Source: Methylobacterium oryzihabitans
GTDB taxonomy: Bacteria > Pseudomonadota > Alphaproteobacteria > Rhizobiales > Beijerinckiaceae
Assembly: GCF_004004555.2 (NCBI RefSeq)
Contig: NZ_SACP01000015.1
Span: 1 to 64,000, forward strand
Reading direction: 5' to 3'
Length of the DNA: 64,000 bases
In this document: positions 26,531-35,208 of the stretch, piece after piece
How the letters are laid out: every line of letters starts with the position of its first letter
Position numbering within the stretch: position 1 is the stretch's first letter
Made by a program: the position numbers and the translations under genes
Notes under the pieces: generated by a model
The model's input: only the letters and a program-made list of their open reading frames with translations
What the model was told of the DNA's origin: nothing
Database searches by the model: none

Positions 26531-28231
26531 GTGCCCGCCCCGATCCGGCCGCGCCACCTGCGGCGCCCGAGCCTCCGGCGGCTGCGCCTCGCCAGCGGCC
26601 TCGTGCTGTTCGGCTACGTCCTGACCCACCTCGTCAACCACGCCCTCGGCAACCTGTCGCTCGACGCGATGGAGACGGGGCTCGACGCGGCCGCCGCGAT
26701 CTGGCTCAACCCCATCGGCCTCGCGCTCCTGTACGGGGCGCTGGCGCTGCATCTCGGGCTCGGTCTGGTCGCGCTCTACGAGCGCCGGTTCTTCCGGCCG
26801 CGGCCGGTCGAGGTCGCCCAGCTCGCCCTCGGCCTCGCGGTGCCGCCGCTGCTCGTCGGGCACCTCGTCGCCACCCGCATCGCCGCCCTCGCCGAGGGTC
26901 TCGGCAAGGGCTACGAGGAGGTGCTGTACCTGCTCTTCGTCGCCTCGCCGGGGGACGGCCTGCGGCAGGCGCTGGCCCTGGTCACGATCTGGCTGCACGG
27001 CTGCCTCGGGCTGTACCTGTGGCTGCGGGTGCGCCGCGGCTTCGCGGCCGCGGCGCCGTGGCTGCTCACCGCCGCGGTGCTGGTGCCGGTGCTCGCGCTG
27101 CTCGGCTTCGTCCAGGGCGGCCGGGCCGTGGCGGCGCTGGCGCTGGATCCGGCCTGGCACGAGCGGACGACGACGCCGGGCCGTCTCGGGACGCCGGATC
27201 AGCTCGACCGCCTTGCCGCGCTACGCGACGGGCTGCTCGTCGCCTACGCGGTCCTCGTCGCCGCGGTCGTCGCGGCCCGCGGCCAGCGGACGTGGCGGGA
27301 GACGCGGCACGGCACGATCCGGCTCACCTATCCCGACGGGCGGGTGGCGCGGGTGCCGCGGGGCGTGAGCGTGCTGGAGGCGAGCCGGCGCCACAACATC
27401 CCGCACGCGGCGATCTGCGGCGGCCGCGGCCGCTGCTCGACCTGCCGGGTGCGCGTCGCGGCGAGCGGAGGCGGGCGGGTCCTGCCGGCGCCGAGCCCGG
27501 AGGAGCGGGCGGTCCTCGACCGCATCGGCGCCGATCCGGGGATCCGGCTCGCCTGCCAGCTCCATCCCCGGGCCGACATGGCGGTGGCGCCGCTGTTTCC
27601 GCCGCGGTCTCACCTGCCGTCGCGTCGCCCGTGGGAGCGGGCCCAGTCCGGCGAGGAGCGCTTCGTCGTCGCGATGTTCGTCGACCTGCGCGGCTCGACC
27701 CGGCTGGCCGAGGACCGGCTGCCCTACGACACGGTGTTCATCATCAACCGCTTCCTCGGAACGGTCGGCGACGCGGTGCGGGCGGCGGGCGGATCGGTCA
27801 ACCAGCTGCTCGGGGACGGCATGCTGGCGCTGTTCGCGCTGGAGACCGACGCCCGCACCGGCGCCCGCGCGGCCCTGGAGGCGGTCGAGGGCATCGCCGC
27901 CCAGGTCGCCGGCCTCAACCGGCTCGTCGCGGCCGATCTCGGCCAGACCCTGCGCTACGGCATCGGTCTGCATGCCGGCACGGCGATCCTCGGCGAACTC
28001 GGCGACCACACCGATTCGCGCTACACCGCGCTCGGCGACACCGTGAACGTCGCGGCGCGCCTCCAGGGGCTGACCAAGCGGCTCGACTGCGTCGCGGTCG
28101 TGTCGGAGGCGGTCTACGCCGCCGCCGGCCTGCCGGTCCCGGCCTCCCGCGAGGTCGCGGTCGAGGGGCGGTCCGAGACGCTCCGCGTCAGCCTGATCGG
28201 CGAGCGGATCGGGGCCGTGCCGGTGGCGTGA
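26531..28231 (+). CDS. CyaC-like adenylate cyclase with diheme-type membrane anchor and [2Fe-2S] domain
   Basis: A 566-residue protein with three modules. Residues about 20-250 form six membrane helices. H33 (or H37), H74, H111 and H156 lie in helices 1-4, matching the four-histidine pattern of diheme-b succinate:quinone oxidoreductase anchors. Residues about 260-355 are a plant-type ferredoxin domain with C296, C302, C305 and C342. Residues about 375-560 are a class III cyclase with metal-binding D385 ('VDLRGST') and D429 ('GDGMLALF'), plus N506 and R510 in 'NVAAR'. Sinorhizobium CyaC has this design and responds to the quinone redox state, so this product probably makes cAMP under respiratory redox control. 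GTG at 26531 is chosen because upstream residues are arginine-rich noise. Confidence 0.85.
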   Translation: MPAPIRPRHLRRPSLRRLRLASGLVLFGYVLTHLVNHALGNLSLDAMETGLDAAAAIWLNPIGLALLYGALALHLGLGLVALYERRFFRPRPVEVAQLALGLAVPPLLVGHLVATRIAALAEGLGKGYEEVLYLLFVASPGDGLRQALALVTIWLHGCLGLYLWLRVRRGFAAAAPWLLTAAVLVPVLALLGFVQGGRAVAALALDPAWHERTTTPGRLGTPDQLDRLAALRDGLLVAYAVLVAAVVAARGQRTWRETRHGTIRLTYPDGRVARVPRGVSVLEASRRHNIPHAAICGGRGRCSTCRVRVAASGGGRVLPAPSPEERAVLDRIGADPGIRLACQLHPRADMAVAPLFPPRSHLPSRRPWERAQSGEERFVVAMFVDLRGSTRLAEDRLPYDTVFIINRFLGTVGDAVRAAGGSVNQLLGDGMLALFALETDARTGARAALEAVEGIAAQVAGLNRLVAADLGQTLRYGIGLHAGTAILGELGDHTDSRYTALGDTVNVAARLQGLTKRLDCVAVVSEAVYAAAGLPVPASREVAVEGRSETLRVSLIGERIGAVPVA

Positions 28232-28232
28232 G

Positions 28233-29489
28233 TCAACCGATCGGGTGGTCCCGGTCCTCGTTGCGGGCGATGATGAGATAGACCCGGATCGCCAGCATCG
28301 CGTAGGTCAGGCTCCAGCCGATCAGGCAGGCCAGCACCGCGCCGAAATCGTAGAACAGGTGGCTGAGCGGGAAAGCGAGGACGATGGCGAGGGCGCCGCC
28401 GGCGCACTGCATCAGGGCATAGCCACGGTAATGCCCGGCGGACAGGATTGCGGTTTCGAGCGGCAGCGACGAGGAGATGATGACGAACATCGCCCCCCAC
28501 AGCCGCATCGTTCCCTCGAAGCCGGCATACTTGGCGCCGAACATCAGGCCGATCAGCGGGCCCGCGAAGGTTCCGATCAGCGTCGCCCCGACGAGGCCGA
28601 CCGCGAGATAGAGAACGTACGTCCGGCGCAGATGGCGATGCCGCGCCACCCGGTCGTCGGCGTCGATGCGGCCGAACACGACCTTGTCGACGAGGTCGAG
28701 GCTGCGCACGACGATCTGCAACGGCTGCATCGGCGCCCGCACGGCGGTGTAGGCCGCGACGTTGATCGCCGGAGCGAAGAAGCTGAGGATGAAGAGAGGA
28801 ACGTGCGAGAAGCCGGCCGACGCGACGGTGCCGAGCATGTTCCAACTCGCCGAGCCCGCCCGGACCGCGCTCGCGAGGAGGGCGCGCCCACCGGCCAGAT
28901 CCGGGCGCGGGGCTCGCCGCACCGCGAGAGCGGTCCGCACGACGCCGAACAGCCAGAACAGCAGCATCACCCCGGTGAAGGGCGCGGCGTGCAGGGCGAC
29001 GAGCCCGGCCGAGACCAGGGTCAGCGCCAGGAAGGTCAGCGAGGCGAGCAGCGCCTGCAACTGGTGCCCGGTGCGCAGCAGGAAGGTGCGCTCGAAATCC
29101 TGCGGCAGGAACGATGACAGCAGCGAGAAGGCGGCGACGGCCGAGGCGACGGCGAGGGGCGGGACCGGCAGCACGAGCGTCGCGCCCCAGGCGACCGCCG
29201 CGAGCGCGATCAGGCCGCCGACGATCAGGAGGTGCTGGCCGGCATAAGCCTTGCGGTCGGCCTCGAAGGCCGCGTCCGGCACCAGCGCCATCGGTACCAC
29301 GAACGCGACCCGGTAGACCGATTGCAGCAGGATCACGACCGCGAAGCCGATGCCGTAGCCCGCGAACTCCACGGCGGTGAAGCCGCGGGCGAAGGCCATC
29401 AGGACGACGAAGTTTCCGAGGGAGAAGCTGACCTGATCGAGAAACGACAGCACGCGCGGATTGCGCAGGAGAGATCGGATCTGGCGCAT
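28233..29489 (-). CDS. Polysaccharide export flippase-like membrane protein
   Basis: A 418-residue inner-membrane protein with about 11-12 hydrophobic helices, consistent with the MOP flippase superfamily (Wzx-like or lipopolysaccharide biosynthesis proteins). It starts 'MRQIRSLLRNPRVLSFLDQV', where the amphipathic N-terminus is typical of exopolysaccharide flippases. It is divergent from the sugar dehydrogenase gene and adjoins a GT4 gene, which supports a role in exopolysaccharide or capsule export. ATG 29489 is chosen because the helices begin just after it, while an upstream frame to 29657 is arginine/glycine-rich and non-coding in appearance. It ends 1 bp from the stop of the cyclase gene. 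Confidence 0.75.
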   Translation of the reverse strand: MRQIRSLLRNPRVLSFLDQVSFSLGNFVVLMAFARGFTAVEFAGYGIGFAVVILLQSVYRVAFVVPMALVPDAAFEADRKAYAGQHLLIVGGLIALAAVAWGATLVLPVPPLAVASAVAAFSLLSSFLPQDFERTFLLRTGHQLQALLASLTFLALTLVSAGLVALHAAPFTGVMLLFWLFGVVRTALAVRRAPRPDLAGGRALLASAVRAGSASWNMLGTVASAGFSHVPLFILSFFAPAINVAAYTAVRAPMQPLQIVVRSLDLVDKVVFGRIDADDRVARHRHLRRTYVLYLAVGLVGATLIGTFAGPLIGLMFGAKYAGFEGTMRLWGAMFVIISSSLPLETAILSAGHYRGYALMQCAGGALAIVLAFPLSHLFYDFGAVLACLIGWSLTYAMLAIRVYLIIARNEDRDHPIG

Positions 29490-29821
29490 CGACGGGTCCC
29501 TGTGCCGGTTCGACCTGCGGCCGGCAGGACGCGGGAGCGGTGCTCCGGGCCGTGGGTGTCCGAAAGTCGCGCCCGGTCCGCTACCCCGCGCGAGGCTCGA
29601 CCGCAAGCGGGAACCGGCACCGGAACGGCGGAAGTATTTTGCACCGCACCCAGACATCCGGCATCCCGGCGCCTCACCGACGACGTCTTGCGCCGGACAG
29701 ATTCCACCGTGTTGCTCCGCAGATTCCTGACGTTGAAATCCGGTATGCGCTGTGCTCTACAGCGGGGGTGCGCAGGCTCAGGGAGCCGTGTCAATTGGTC
29801 TTTGACCGACGGAGGACTTCG
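29490..29821. other. Divergent exopolysaccharide promoter region
   Basis: The 332 bp between the flippase and the sugar dehydrogenase genes carry no gene. GC content falls noticeably at 29630-29820. This is the likely control region for both divergent genes. Confidence 0.5.
29733..29761 (+). promoter_or_regulatory. Possible sigma-70-type promoter upstream of the sugar dehydrogenase gene
   Basis: TTGAAA (29733-29738) matches five of six -35 bases. It is followed 17 bases later by TCTACA (29756-29761), which matches only three of six -10 bases. It sits 60 bp upstream of the ATG in the most AT-rich part of the region. The call is tentative. Confidence 0.3.
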
Positions 29822-31084
29822 ATGAAAATCGCAGTGTACGGCCTTGGTTACGTCGGCTTAACTGCCGCTGGATGTTTGACGAAGGAAGGACACTCGGTTC
29901 TCGGCGTCGACGTCAGCGAGCAGAAGGTCAGAGAAACCAACGAAGGCCGGTCTCCGATCGAGGAGCCGGGACTGGGCGATCTGCTCCTGGACGCCGTCCA
30001 GAAAGGCTTGTTGCGCTGCACAACCGATCCGAGGTCCGAGCTCAACAGCTGCGACATCGCGATCGTCTGCGTCGGGACGCCGAGCGGGCCGGACGGTTCG
30101 CACAACATGACCTTCATCGCCGAGGTCTCGCGCCAGATCGCGAGCGCGGTCGATCGCAACCGCGCCGTTCCCCTCACCGTCGTCTACCGCAGCACGATCC
30201 GCCCGGGCACGATCGACAACCTGATCGCCCCGATCTTCAAGGCGTCGCTCGGCGACGACCTCGGCGCGGTCGAACTGGTCTACAATCCGGAGTTCCTGCG
30301 CGAGGCCACCGCGATCTCGGACTACTTCCATCCGCCCAAGATCGTCATCGGCACGGCGGACGGCCAGCCGAACGCCCGCATGGAGGAGATGTACAAGGAT
30401 CTCGACGCGCCGGTGTTCTACACCCAGTACGGCGAGGCCGAGTTCACCAAGTTCGTGGACAACACCTTCCACGCGGTGAAGGTCGCCTTCGCCAACGAGA
30501 TCGGCCGGGTCTGCGTCCAGCTCGGGATCAGCGCCGCCAAGGTGCACGAGATCTTCGTCTCCGACACCAAGCTGAACATCTCGCCCTACTACCTGCGCCC
30601 GGGCGGCGCCTTCGGCGGCTCGTGCCTGCCCAAGGACGTGCGCGCGCTCCAGCACATCTCGTCGGATGTCGGCGGGCAGACCCACCTCATCGACTCGCTC
30701 ATCCGCTCCAACGACTCGCACAAGCACTTCCTGTTCGAGTACGTGAAGCGCGACCTCGAGCCGGGCGCCTCGGTGCTGATGCTCGGCATCGCCTTCAAGT
30801 CGGGCAGCGACGACCTGCGCGAGAGCCCGAAGGTCGACCTCGCCCGCAAGCTGCTCCAGGCCGGCTACAAGCTGTCGATCTACGACCCGTTCATCACCGT
30901 GAACAAGCTCGTCGGCCAGAACCTCGGCTACAGCTTCTCGCAACTGCCCCAGTTGCAGCGGATCCTGGTGACGAGCGAGGCGGCCGAGAGCGGCCGCTAC
31001 GACCTCGTGATCGATACCGACAACCTGATCAAGAAGCTCAACCTGTCGTCGACGAACGTCGTCAACGTCAGCCGGCTCGCCTGA
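29822..31084 (+). CDS. UDP-glucose/GDP-mannose 6-dehydrogenase family protein (AlgD-like)
   Basis: A 420-residue NAD-dependent nucleotide-sugar dehydrogenase that oxidises a C6 hydroxyl to a carboxylate, giving a uronic acid precursor for surface polysaccharide. It has an N-terminal Rossmann motif 'YGLGYVGLTAAGCL' (6-19), the 'VYNPEFLREATAISDYF' block (153-169) and the catalytic cysteine C268 in 'GGAFGGSCLPKDVRAL'. The wording of the cysteine motif and the length look closer to GDP-mannose dehydrogenase than to UDP-glucose dehydrogenase, but the substrate is not certain. ATG 29822 follows CGGAGGACTTCG. The first 80 bases use unusually AT-rich codons such as TTA and TTG. Confidence 0.85.
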   Translation: MKIAVYGLGYVGLTAAGCLTKEGHSVLGVDVSEQKVRETNEGRSPIEEPGLGDLLLDAVQKGLLRCTTDPRSELNSCDIAIVCVGTPSGPDGSHNMTFIAEVSRQIASAVDRNRAVPLTVVYRSTIRPGTIDNLIAPIFKASLGDDLGAVELVYNPEFLREATAISDYFHPPKIVIGTADGQPNARMEEMYKDLDAPVFYTQYGEAEFTKFVDNTFHAVKVAFANEIGRVCVQLGISAAKVHEIFVSDTKLNISPYYLRPGGAFGGSCLPKDVRALQHISSDVGGQTHLIDSLIRSNDSHKHFLFEYVKRDLEPGASVLMLGIAFKSGSDDLRESPKVDLARKLLQAGYKLSIYDPFITVNKLVGQNLGYSFSQLPQLQRILVTSEAAESGRYDLVIDTDNLIKKLNLSSTNVVNVSRLA

Positions 31085-31100
31085 CCGGCCGAGATGCGTT

Positions 31101-31137
31101 CCGGGTTCCGGCCGGCCATGCCCCGGCCGGAACCCGG
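31101..31137 (+). terminator. Perfect 15-bp hairpin between the sugar dehydrogenase and GT4 genes
   Basis: CCGGGTTCCGGCCGG (31101-31115) pairs fully with CCGGCCGGAACCCGG (31123-31137) across a 7-base loop, 17 bp after the stop codon. There is no T tract. It may terminate, attenuate or protect the upstream transcript. Confidence 0.5.
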
Positions 31138-31226
31138 CAAGCCGAGTATGCGGACCGTGCCGCCGGTCGCGGCGCGCGGATCCGGGAGCGGTCCGTTCCG
31201 GACCTTCGCGATCGAGAGCGTACCCC

Positions 31227-32513
31227 ATGACTGATGCGTCCGGCGGCCTCCAGGTGACCCAGCCGAAGCCGGCAGCCCCGCTGCCCGACGACGCCTTCGA
31301 GCACGCCGTGCCCAAGGGTGCCCTCGCCGGTCTCAAGGTGCTGATCATCGTCGAGAACCTGCCGCTCCCGTTCGACCGGCGCGTCTGGCAGGAAGCCCGC
31401 ACCCTGCGGGCCGCCGGGGCCACGGTCTCGATCATCTGCCCGACCGGGAAGGGCTACGAGACCGCCTACGAGGAATTGCAGGGCATCCACATCCACCGGC
31501 ACCCGCTGCCGCTCGATGCCGGCAACGCCATCGGCTACCTGCGGGAGTACTCGGCCGCCCTCTACGCCGAGACCAAGCTCGCCTGGAAGATCTATTTCGG
31601 CCGCGGCTTCGACGTCATCCACGCCTGCAACCCGCCGGATCTGATCTTCCTCGTCGCGCTGCCGTTCAAGCTGCTCGGCAAGAAGTTCATCTTCGACCAC
31701 CACGACGTGAACCCGGAGCTCTACGAGGCCAAGTTCAACCGCCGCGGGTTCTTCTGGCGGCTGATGGTGCTGTTCGAGCGGCTCACCTTCATGGCGGCGA
31801 ACGTGTCGATCGCCACCAACGAGAGCTACCGCCGCATCGCGATGACCCGCGGCAAGATGAAGGCCGACAAGGTCTTCGTGGTCCGCAGCGGACCCGACGT
31901 CGCGAAGATCAAGCCGGTACCGCCGGTCGAGGCGCTGAAGAAGGGCCGCCGGTTCCTTGTCGGCTATGTCGGCGTCATGGGCGACCAGGAGGGCATCGAC
32001 CTCCTGCTCGAATCGGTCCGCCACATCGTGTTCACCGCCAAGCGCACCGACATCCAGTTCTGCCTCGTCGGCGGCGGACCGAGCCTCGACAAGCTGAAGG
32101 TGATGGCGCAGGAACTCGGCGTCACCGACTACGTTACCTTCCTCGGCCGGGTGCCCGACCGCGACCTCCTGGAGGCGCTCTCCACCGCCGATGTCTGCGT
32201 CAACCCCGACCGGGTCAACGCGATGAACGACCTCTCCACGATGAACAAGATCATGGAGTACATGGCGGTCGGCAAGCCGATCGTGCAGTTCGACGTCACC
32301 GAGGGCCGCCACTCGGCCCTCGAAGCCTCGCTCTACGCGGCCAAGAACGACCCGGTCGACTTCGCCGACAAGATCCTGGCGCTGCTGGCCGATCCCGACA
32401 CGCGCGCCCGGATGGGCGAGTACGGCCGCGAGCGCGTCACCCGCGACCTGTCGTGGCAGAGCCAGATCCCGGCCCTCATCAAGGCCTACAAGGAGGCCGT
32501 TCCGGGCCGCTGA
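31227..32513 (+). CDS. Glycosyltransferase family 4 protein
   Basis: A 428-residue GT-B retaining glycosyltransferase. The N-terminal Rossmann half has 'LIIVENLPLPFDRRVWQEA', a pattern of WbuB-like GT4 enzymes, and 'FDHHDVNPELYEAKF' at about 158-172. The C-terminal half has the nucleotide-sugar-binding region with 'GYVGVMGDQEGID' and the motif 'STMNKIMEYMAVGKPIVQFD', in which the catalytic-type glutamate pair lies. It follows the sugar dehydrogenase by 142 bp in the same direction and probably adds a sugar to the lipid-linked repeat unit that one of the flippases exports. Donor and acceptor are unknown. Confidence 0.85.
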   Translation: MTDASGGLQVTQPKPAAPLPDDAFEHAVPKGALAGLKVLIIVENLPLPFDRRVWQEARTLRAAGATVSIICPTGKGYETAYEELQGIHIHRHPLPLDAGNAIGYLREYSAALYAETKLAWKIYFGRGFDVIHACNPPDLIFLVALPFKLLGKKFIFDHHDVNPELYEAKFNRRGFFWRLMVLFERLTFMAANVSIATNESYRRIAMTRGKMKADKVFVVRSGPDVAKIKPVPPVEALKKGRRFLVGYVGVMGDQEGIDLLLESVRHIVFTAKRTDIQFCLVGGGPSLDKLKVMAQELGVTDYVTFLGRVPDRDLLEALSTADVCVNPDRVNAMNDLSTMNKIMEYMAVGKPIVQFDVTEGRHSALEASLYAAKNDPVDFADKILALLADPDTRARMGEYGRERVTRDLSWQSQIPALIKAYKEAVPGR

Positions 32514-32526
32514 GGCGGACCGGCGG

Positions 32527-32687
32527 TCATACGGCATCCGCTTGATCGCTCGGCGATTCCTGCGGGATCCTGCCGGATCGCGTTCGCGATGCGAAAAATC
32601 GGCTTCGCTCAGGTGTGGGGAGCCGAAGGCTCCGCCGCGCGGGCTGGTGATACGATTTCCGGAACGAATCGTCCGGAAATCGTATCA
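32527..32687 (-). repeat. Family A palindromic repeat, copy 4, starting on a stop codon (minus strand)
   Basis: Read on the minus strand, the first hairpin (32687-32648) is TGATACGATTTCCGGACG with CGTTCCGGAAATCGTATCA, loop ATT, with one bulged base. Its first TGA is the stop codon of the HerA-like gene. The core AGCCCGCGCGGCG, a GGAGCC-TTCG-GGCTCC hairpin, CACCTGAGCGAAGCCGAT and the closing GCGGATGCCGTATGA follow. It is the fullest copy and separates the convergent GT4 and ATPase genes. Confidence 0.75.
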
Positions 32688-34199
32688 CTCGGCGGCGAAC
32701 AGCCCCGGCGTCGCGGCGACCGGCGCCGCCTTCGGGTCGCCCGGTCCGGTCTCGCAGGACAGGGCCGGCAGCGCCACGATGCGGTTGCCGCGGAAATCGG
32801 TGCGGCACACCACCGTGCCGCGGGTCTCCAGATAGCCGAGCAGCCGCCGCGCCCGACCGGGCGAGCGCGAGCCGATGGCGCGGGCGAGGGCGTCGTCGGT
32901 CGGGCAGGGCGCGCCTTCGCGGGCGGCGCGGGCGAGGAGCAGAAAAAGCCCCTGGACCTCGTCGGGCAGGGCGGCGCAGGCGGCGAGCACGTCGTCGGCC
33001 GAGCGGGACTCGGGCCCCGCCTCGTCGATCCCGGCGCGCGCGATGGCGAGCCGGCGGCGGAAGGCGGCGAGGTTCGGCGGCTCGCCGCCGAGCCGGCGCA
33101 TCCGGCAGCGCACGAGGAAGTCCTGGTACTGCACCGCGACCGGGTGGTGGGCGGCGTCCGGGTCGGCGGCGATCTCGCGCAGGATCGCCGCGAGGGCGGC
33201 CTCGCGCTCCTCGGCCGGCATCGCCGGCGCCTCCTCGGCCGCCGGTTCGGTCGGGCGGTACTGGGCGAGCTGGTGCAGCAGGTCGGTCGGGGAGGGCGGC
33301 CGCGGCGGTGCGGGACGCGGCGCCGGCATCCACGACGGCTCCTCCTCGCCGGGGGCGAGGATCAGGTCGCGCAACGCCTCGCCGCTCGCGGGCTCCGGCA
33401 GCGGCACCAGCTTCGGGCTGGTCGAGCGCGGCGAGGTCTCGACGGGGCCGATGCGCAGGGTCAGCGGCCGGCGCGACAGGGCCGGGCCGAGCGCCACGAA
33501 CTGGCCGCGCTCCAGATCGCGAAAACTCTCCGCCTGCCGCCGCTCCAGGCCGAGCAGGTCGGCGGCCCGAGCCATGTCGATGTCGAGGAAGGTGCGGCCC
33601 ATCAGGAAGTTCGACGCCTCCGCGGCGACGTTCTTGGCGAGCTTGGCGAGGCGCTGGGTGGCGATGACGCCGGCGAGCCCGCGCTTGCGGCCGCGGCACA
33701 TCAGGTTGGTCATCGCGCCGAGGGACGCCTTGCGGGCCTCGTCCGAGACCTCGCCGGCCGCCGCCGGCGCGAAGAGCTGCGCCTCGTCGACCACGACGAG
33801 AACCGGGTACCAGTGGTCGCGCTCGGCATCGAACAGGCCGCCCAGGAAGGCGGCGGCGGCGCGCATCTGCGCCTCGGCGTCGAGGGCCTCCAGGGTCAGC
33901 ACCACCGAGACCCGGTGGGCGCGCACCCGGGCGGCGATGCGGTGCAGGTCGGCCTCGCCGTGGGTGCCGTCGACGACGACGTGGCCGTAGCGGTCGGCCA
34001 GCGTGACGAAGTCGCCCTCGGGATCGATCACCACCTGCTGCACCTGCCCGGCGCTCTGCTCCAGCAGCCGTCGCAGGAGGTGCGACTTGCCCGAGCCGGA
34101 ATTGCCCTGGACGAGGAGACGGGTCGCGAGCAGTTCCTCCAGGTCCAGCGCCGCCGGCACGTTGCCGGCCGCACTCCCCATCCCGACGCTGATCGTCAT
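32685..34199 (-). CDS. HerA-like / DUF87 ATP-binding protein
   Basis: A 504-residue P-loop ATPase of the HerA-FtsK group. Walker A is GNSGSGKS at 32-39 and Walker B is 'VLVVVDEAQLF' ending near 143. The later 'GVIATQRLAKLAKNV' is the sensor/arginine region common to HerA-like proteins. Residues from about 250 are a Pro/Ala-rich linker and a helical C-terminal domain with a winged-helix-like end ('RARRLLGYLETRGTVV'). HerA proteins act on DNA ends with NurA; no NurA is near, so the role is open. Its TGA stop (32687-32685) lies in a family A hairpin. ATG 34199 begins MTISVGMG. Confidence 0.75.
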   Translation of the reverse strand: MTISVGMGSAAGNVPAALDLEELLATRLLVQGNSGSGKSHLLRRLLEQSAGQVQQVVIDPEGDFVTLADRYGHVVVDGTHGEADLHRIAARVRAHRVSVVLTLEALDAEAQMRAAAAFLGGLFDAERDHWYPVLVVVDEAQLFAPAAAGEVSDEARKASLGAMTNLMCRGRKRGLAGVIATQRLAKLAKNVAAEASNFLMGRTFLDIDMARAADLLGLERRQAESFRDLERGQFVALGPALSRRPLTLRIGPVETSPRSTSPKLVPLPEPASGEALRDLILAPGEEEPSWMPAPRPAPPRPPSPTDLLHQLAQYRPTEPAAEEAPAMPAEEREAALAAILREIAADPDAAHHPVAVQYQDFLVRCRMRRLGGEPPNLAAFRRRLAIARAGIDEAGPESRSADDVLAACAALPDEVQGLFLLLARAAREGAPCPTDDALARAIGSRSPGRARRLLGYLETRGTVVCRTDFRGNRIVALPALSCETGPGDPKAAPVAATPGLFAAE

Positions 34200-34380
34200 C
34201 GTGACTCCACGCGAACCCGAACCGCACAGCTAACACGGGGAGCAGGGGCGGCGATCCCGGCCGGGCGGGCGGGTCCACAGGAGTCTCGGGCCGGGCCCTG
34301 CCCGGAGCGGGTGCGGGGCTCTAACTCAGGGCTGCGCACCGCACCGCGCCGGTTGCGCTTCGAGCGACAGGAACCCGCCG

Positions 34381-35142
34381 ATGATCGACGCCGCGACCCT
34401 CACCGTTCTCGTGACCGGAGCCACCTCCGGCTTCGGCGACGCGACCTGCCGCCGCTTCCACGCCGCCGGCGCCCGCGTCATCGCCACTGGCCGGCGGGCC
34501 GACCGGCTGGAGGCCCTGGCCCGCGACCTCGGCGAGCGCTGCCACACGGTGACGCTGGACGTCTCCGACCTCGACGCCGTCGCGGCGCTGCCCGATACCC
34601 TGCCGGCGGAGTTTCGCGAGATCGACGTCTGCGTCGCCAATGCCGGGCTCGCCCTCGGCCTGTCGCCGGCCCAGGAGGCGTCGATGGCCGACTGGAGCCG
34701 GATGATCGACACCAACGTCACCGGCCTCGTCGCGACGGTGCGGGCGGTGCTGCCCGGCATGGTCGCGCGCGACCGCGGCCACGTCGTGCTGGTCGGCTCG
34801 ATCGCCGGCGACTACCCGTATCCGGGCGGCAACGTCTACGGCGCCACCAAGGCGTTCGTGAAGCAGTTCGCCCTCAACCTGCGGGCCGATCTCATCGGCG
34901 CCAACGTCCGGGTCACCAACATCGAGCCGGGTCTGGCCGAGACCGAGTTCTCGCTCGTGCGCTTCGCCGGCGACACCGCCAAGGCGGCGCAGCCCTATGC
35001 CGGCGTCACCTCGCTCACCTCCGAGGACATCGCCGAGACGATCTTCTGGAGCTGCACGCTGCCGGCGCACGTCAACATCAACCGGCTCCAGGTGATGCCG
35101 ACGATGCAGACCTTCGGCCCGCTCGCGATCAAGCGGACCTGA
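34381..35142 (+). CDS. SDR-family NAD(P)-dependent oxidoreductase (YdfG-like)
   Basis: A 253-residue classical short-chain dehydrogenase. The cofactor loop is 'VTGATSGFGDATC' (11-23), followed by the 'NAG' motif near 87-89. The catalytic residues are S140, Y153 and K157 ('NVYGATKAF'). The dinucleotide-binding loop ends in 'GRRADRLEAL', whose arginines favour NADP(H). The C-terminus 'QVMPTMQTFGPLAI' matches YdfG-type serine/3-hydroxy acid dehydrogenases. Such enzymes oxidise 3-hydroxy acids such as serine or 3-hydroxypropionate, but the substrate here is inferred only by resemblance. It is divergent from the HerA-like ATPase gene. Confidence 0.85.
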   Translation: MIDAATLTVLVTGATSGFGDATCRRFHAAGARVIATGRRADRLEALARDLGERCHTVTLDVSDLDAVAALPDTLPAEFREIDVCVANAGLALGLSPAQEASMADWSRMIDTNVTGLVATVRAVLPGMVARDRGHVVLVGSIAGDYPYPGGNVYGATKAFVKQFALNLRADLIGANVRVTNIEPGLAETEFSLVRFAGDTAKAAQPYAGVTSLTSEDIAETIFWSCTLPAHVNINRLQVMPTMQTFGPLAIKRT

Positions 35143-35150
35143 CGCGCATG

Positions 35151-35183
35151 AAAAAGGCGCCGGGTCCGACGGGATCCGGCGCC
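35151..35183 (-). terminator. Rho-independent terminator of the 51-residue protein gene
   Basis: On the minus strand GGCGCCGG (35183-35176) pairs with CCGGCGCC (35163-35156) and is followed at once by TTTTT (35155-35151). This is the clearest intrinsic terminator in the window, oriented to end transcription of the small gene at 35209-35364. Confidence 0.75.
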
Positions 35184-35208
35184 GTGGGCTGGCGAGACCG
35201 CCGGGCGG

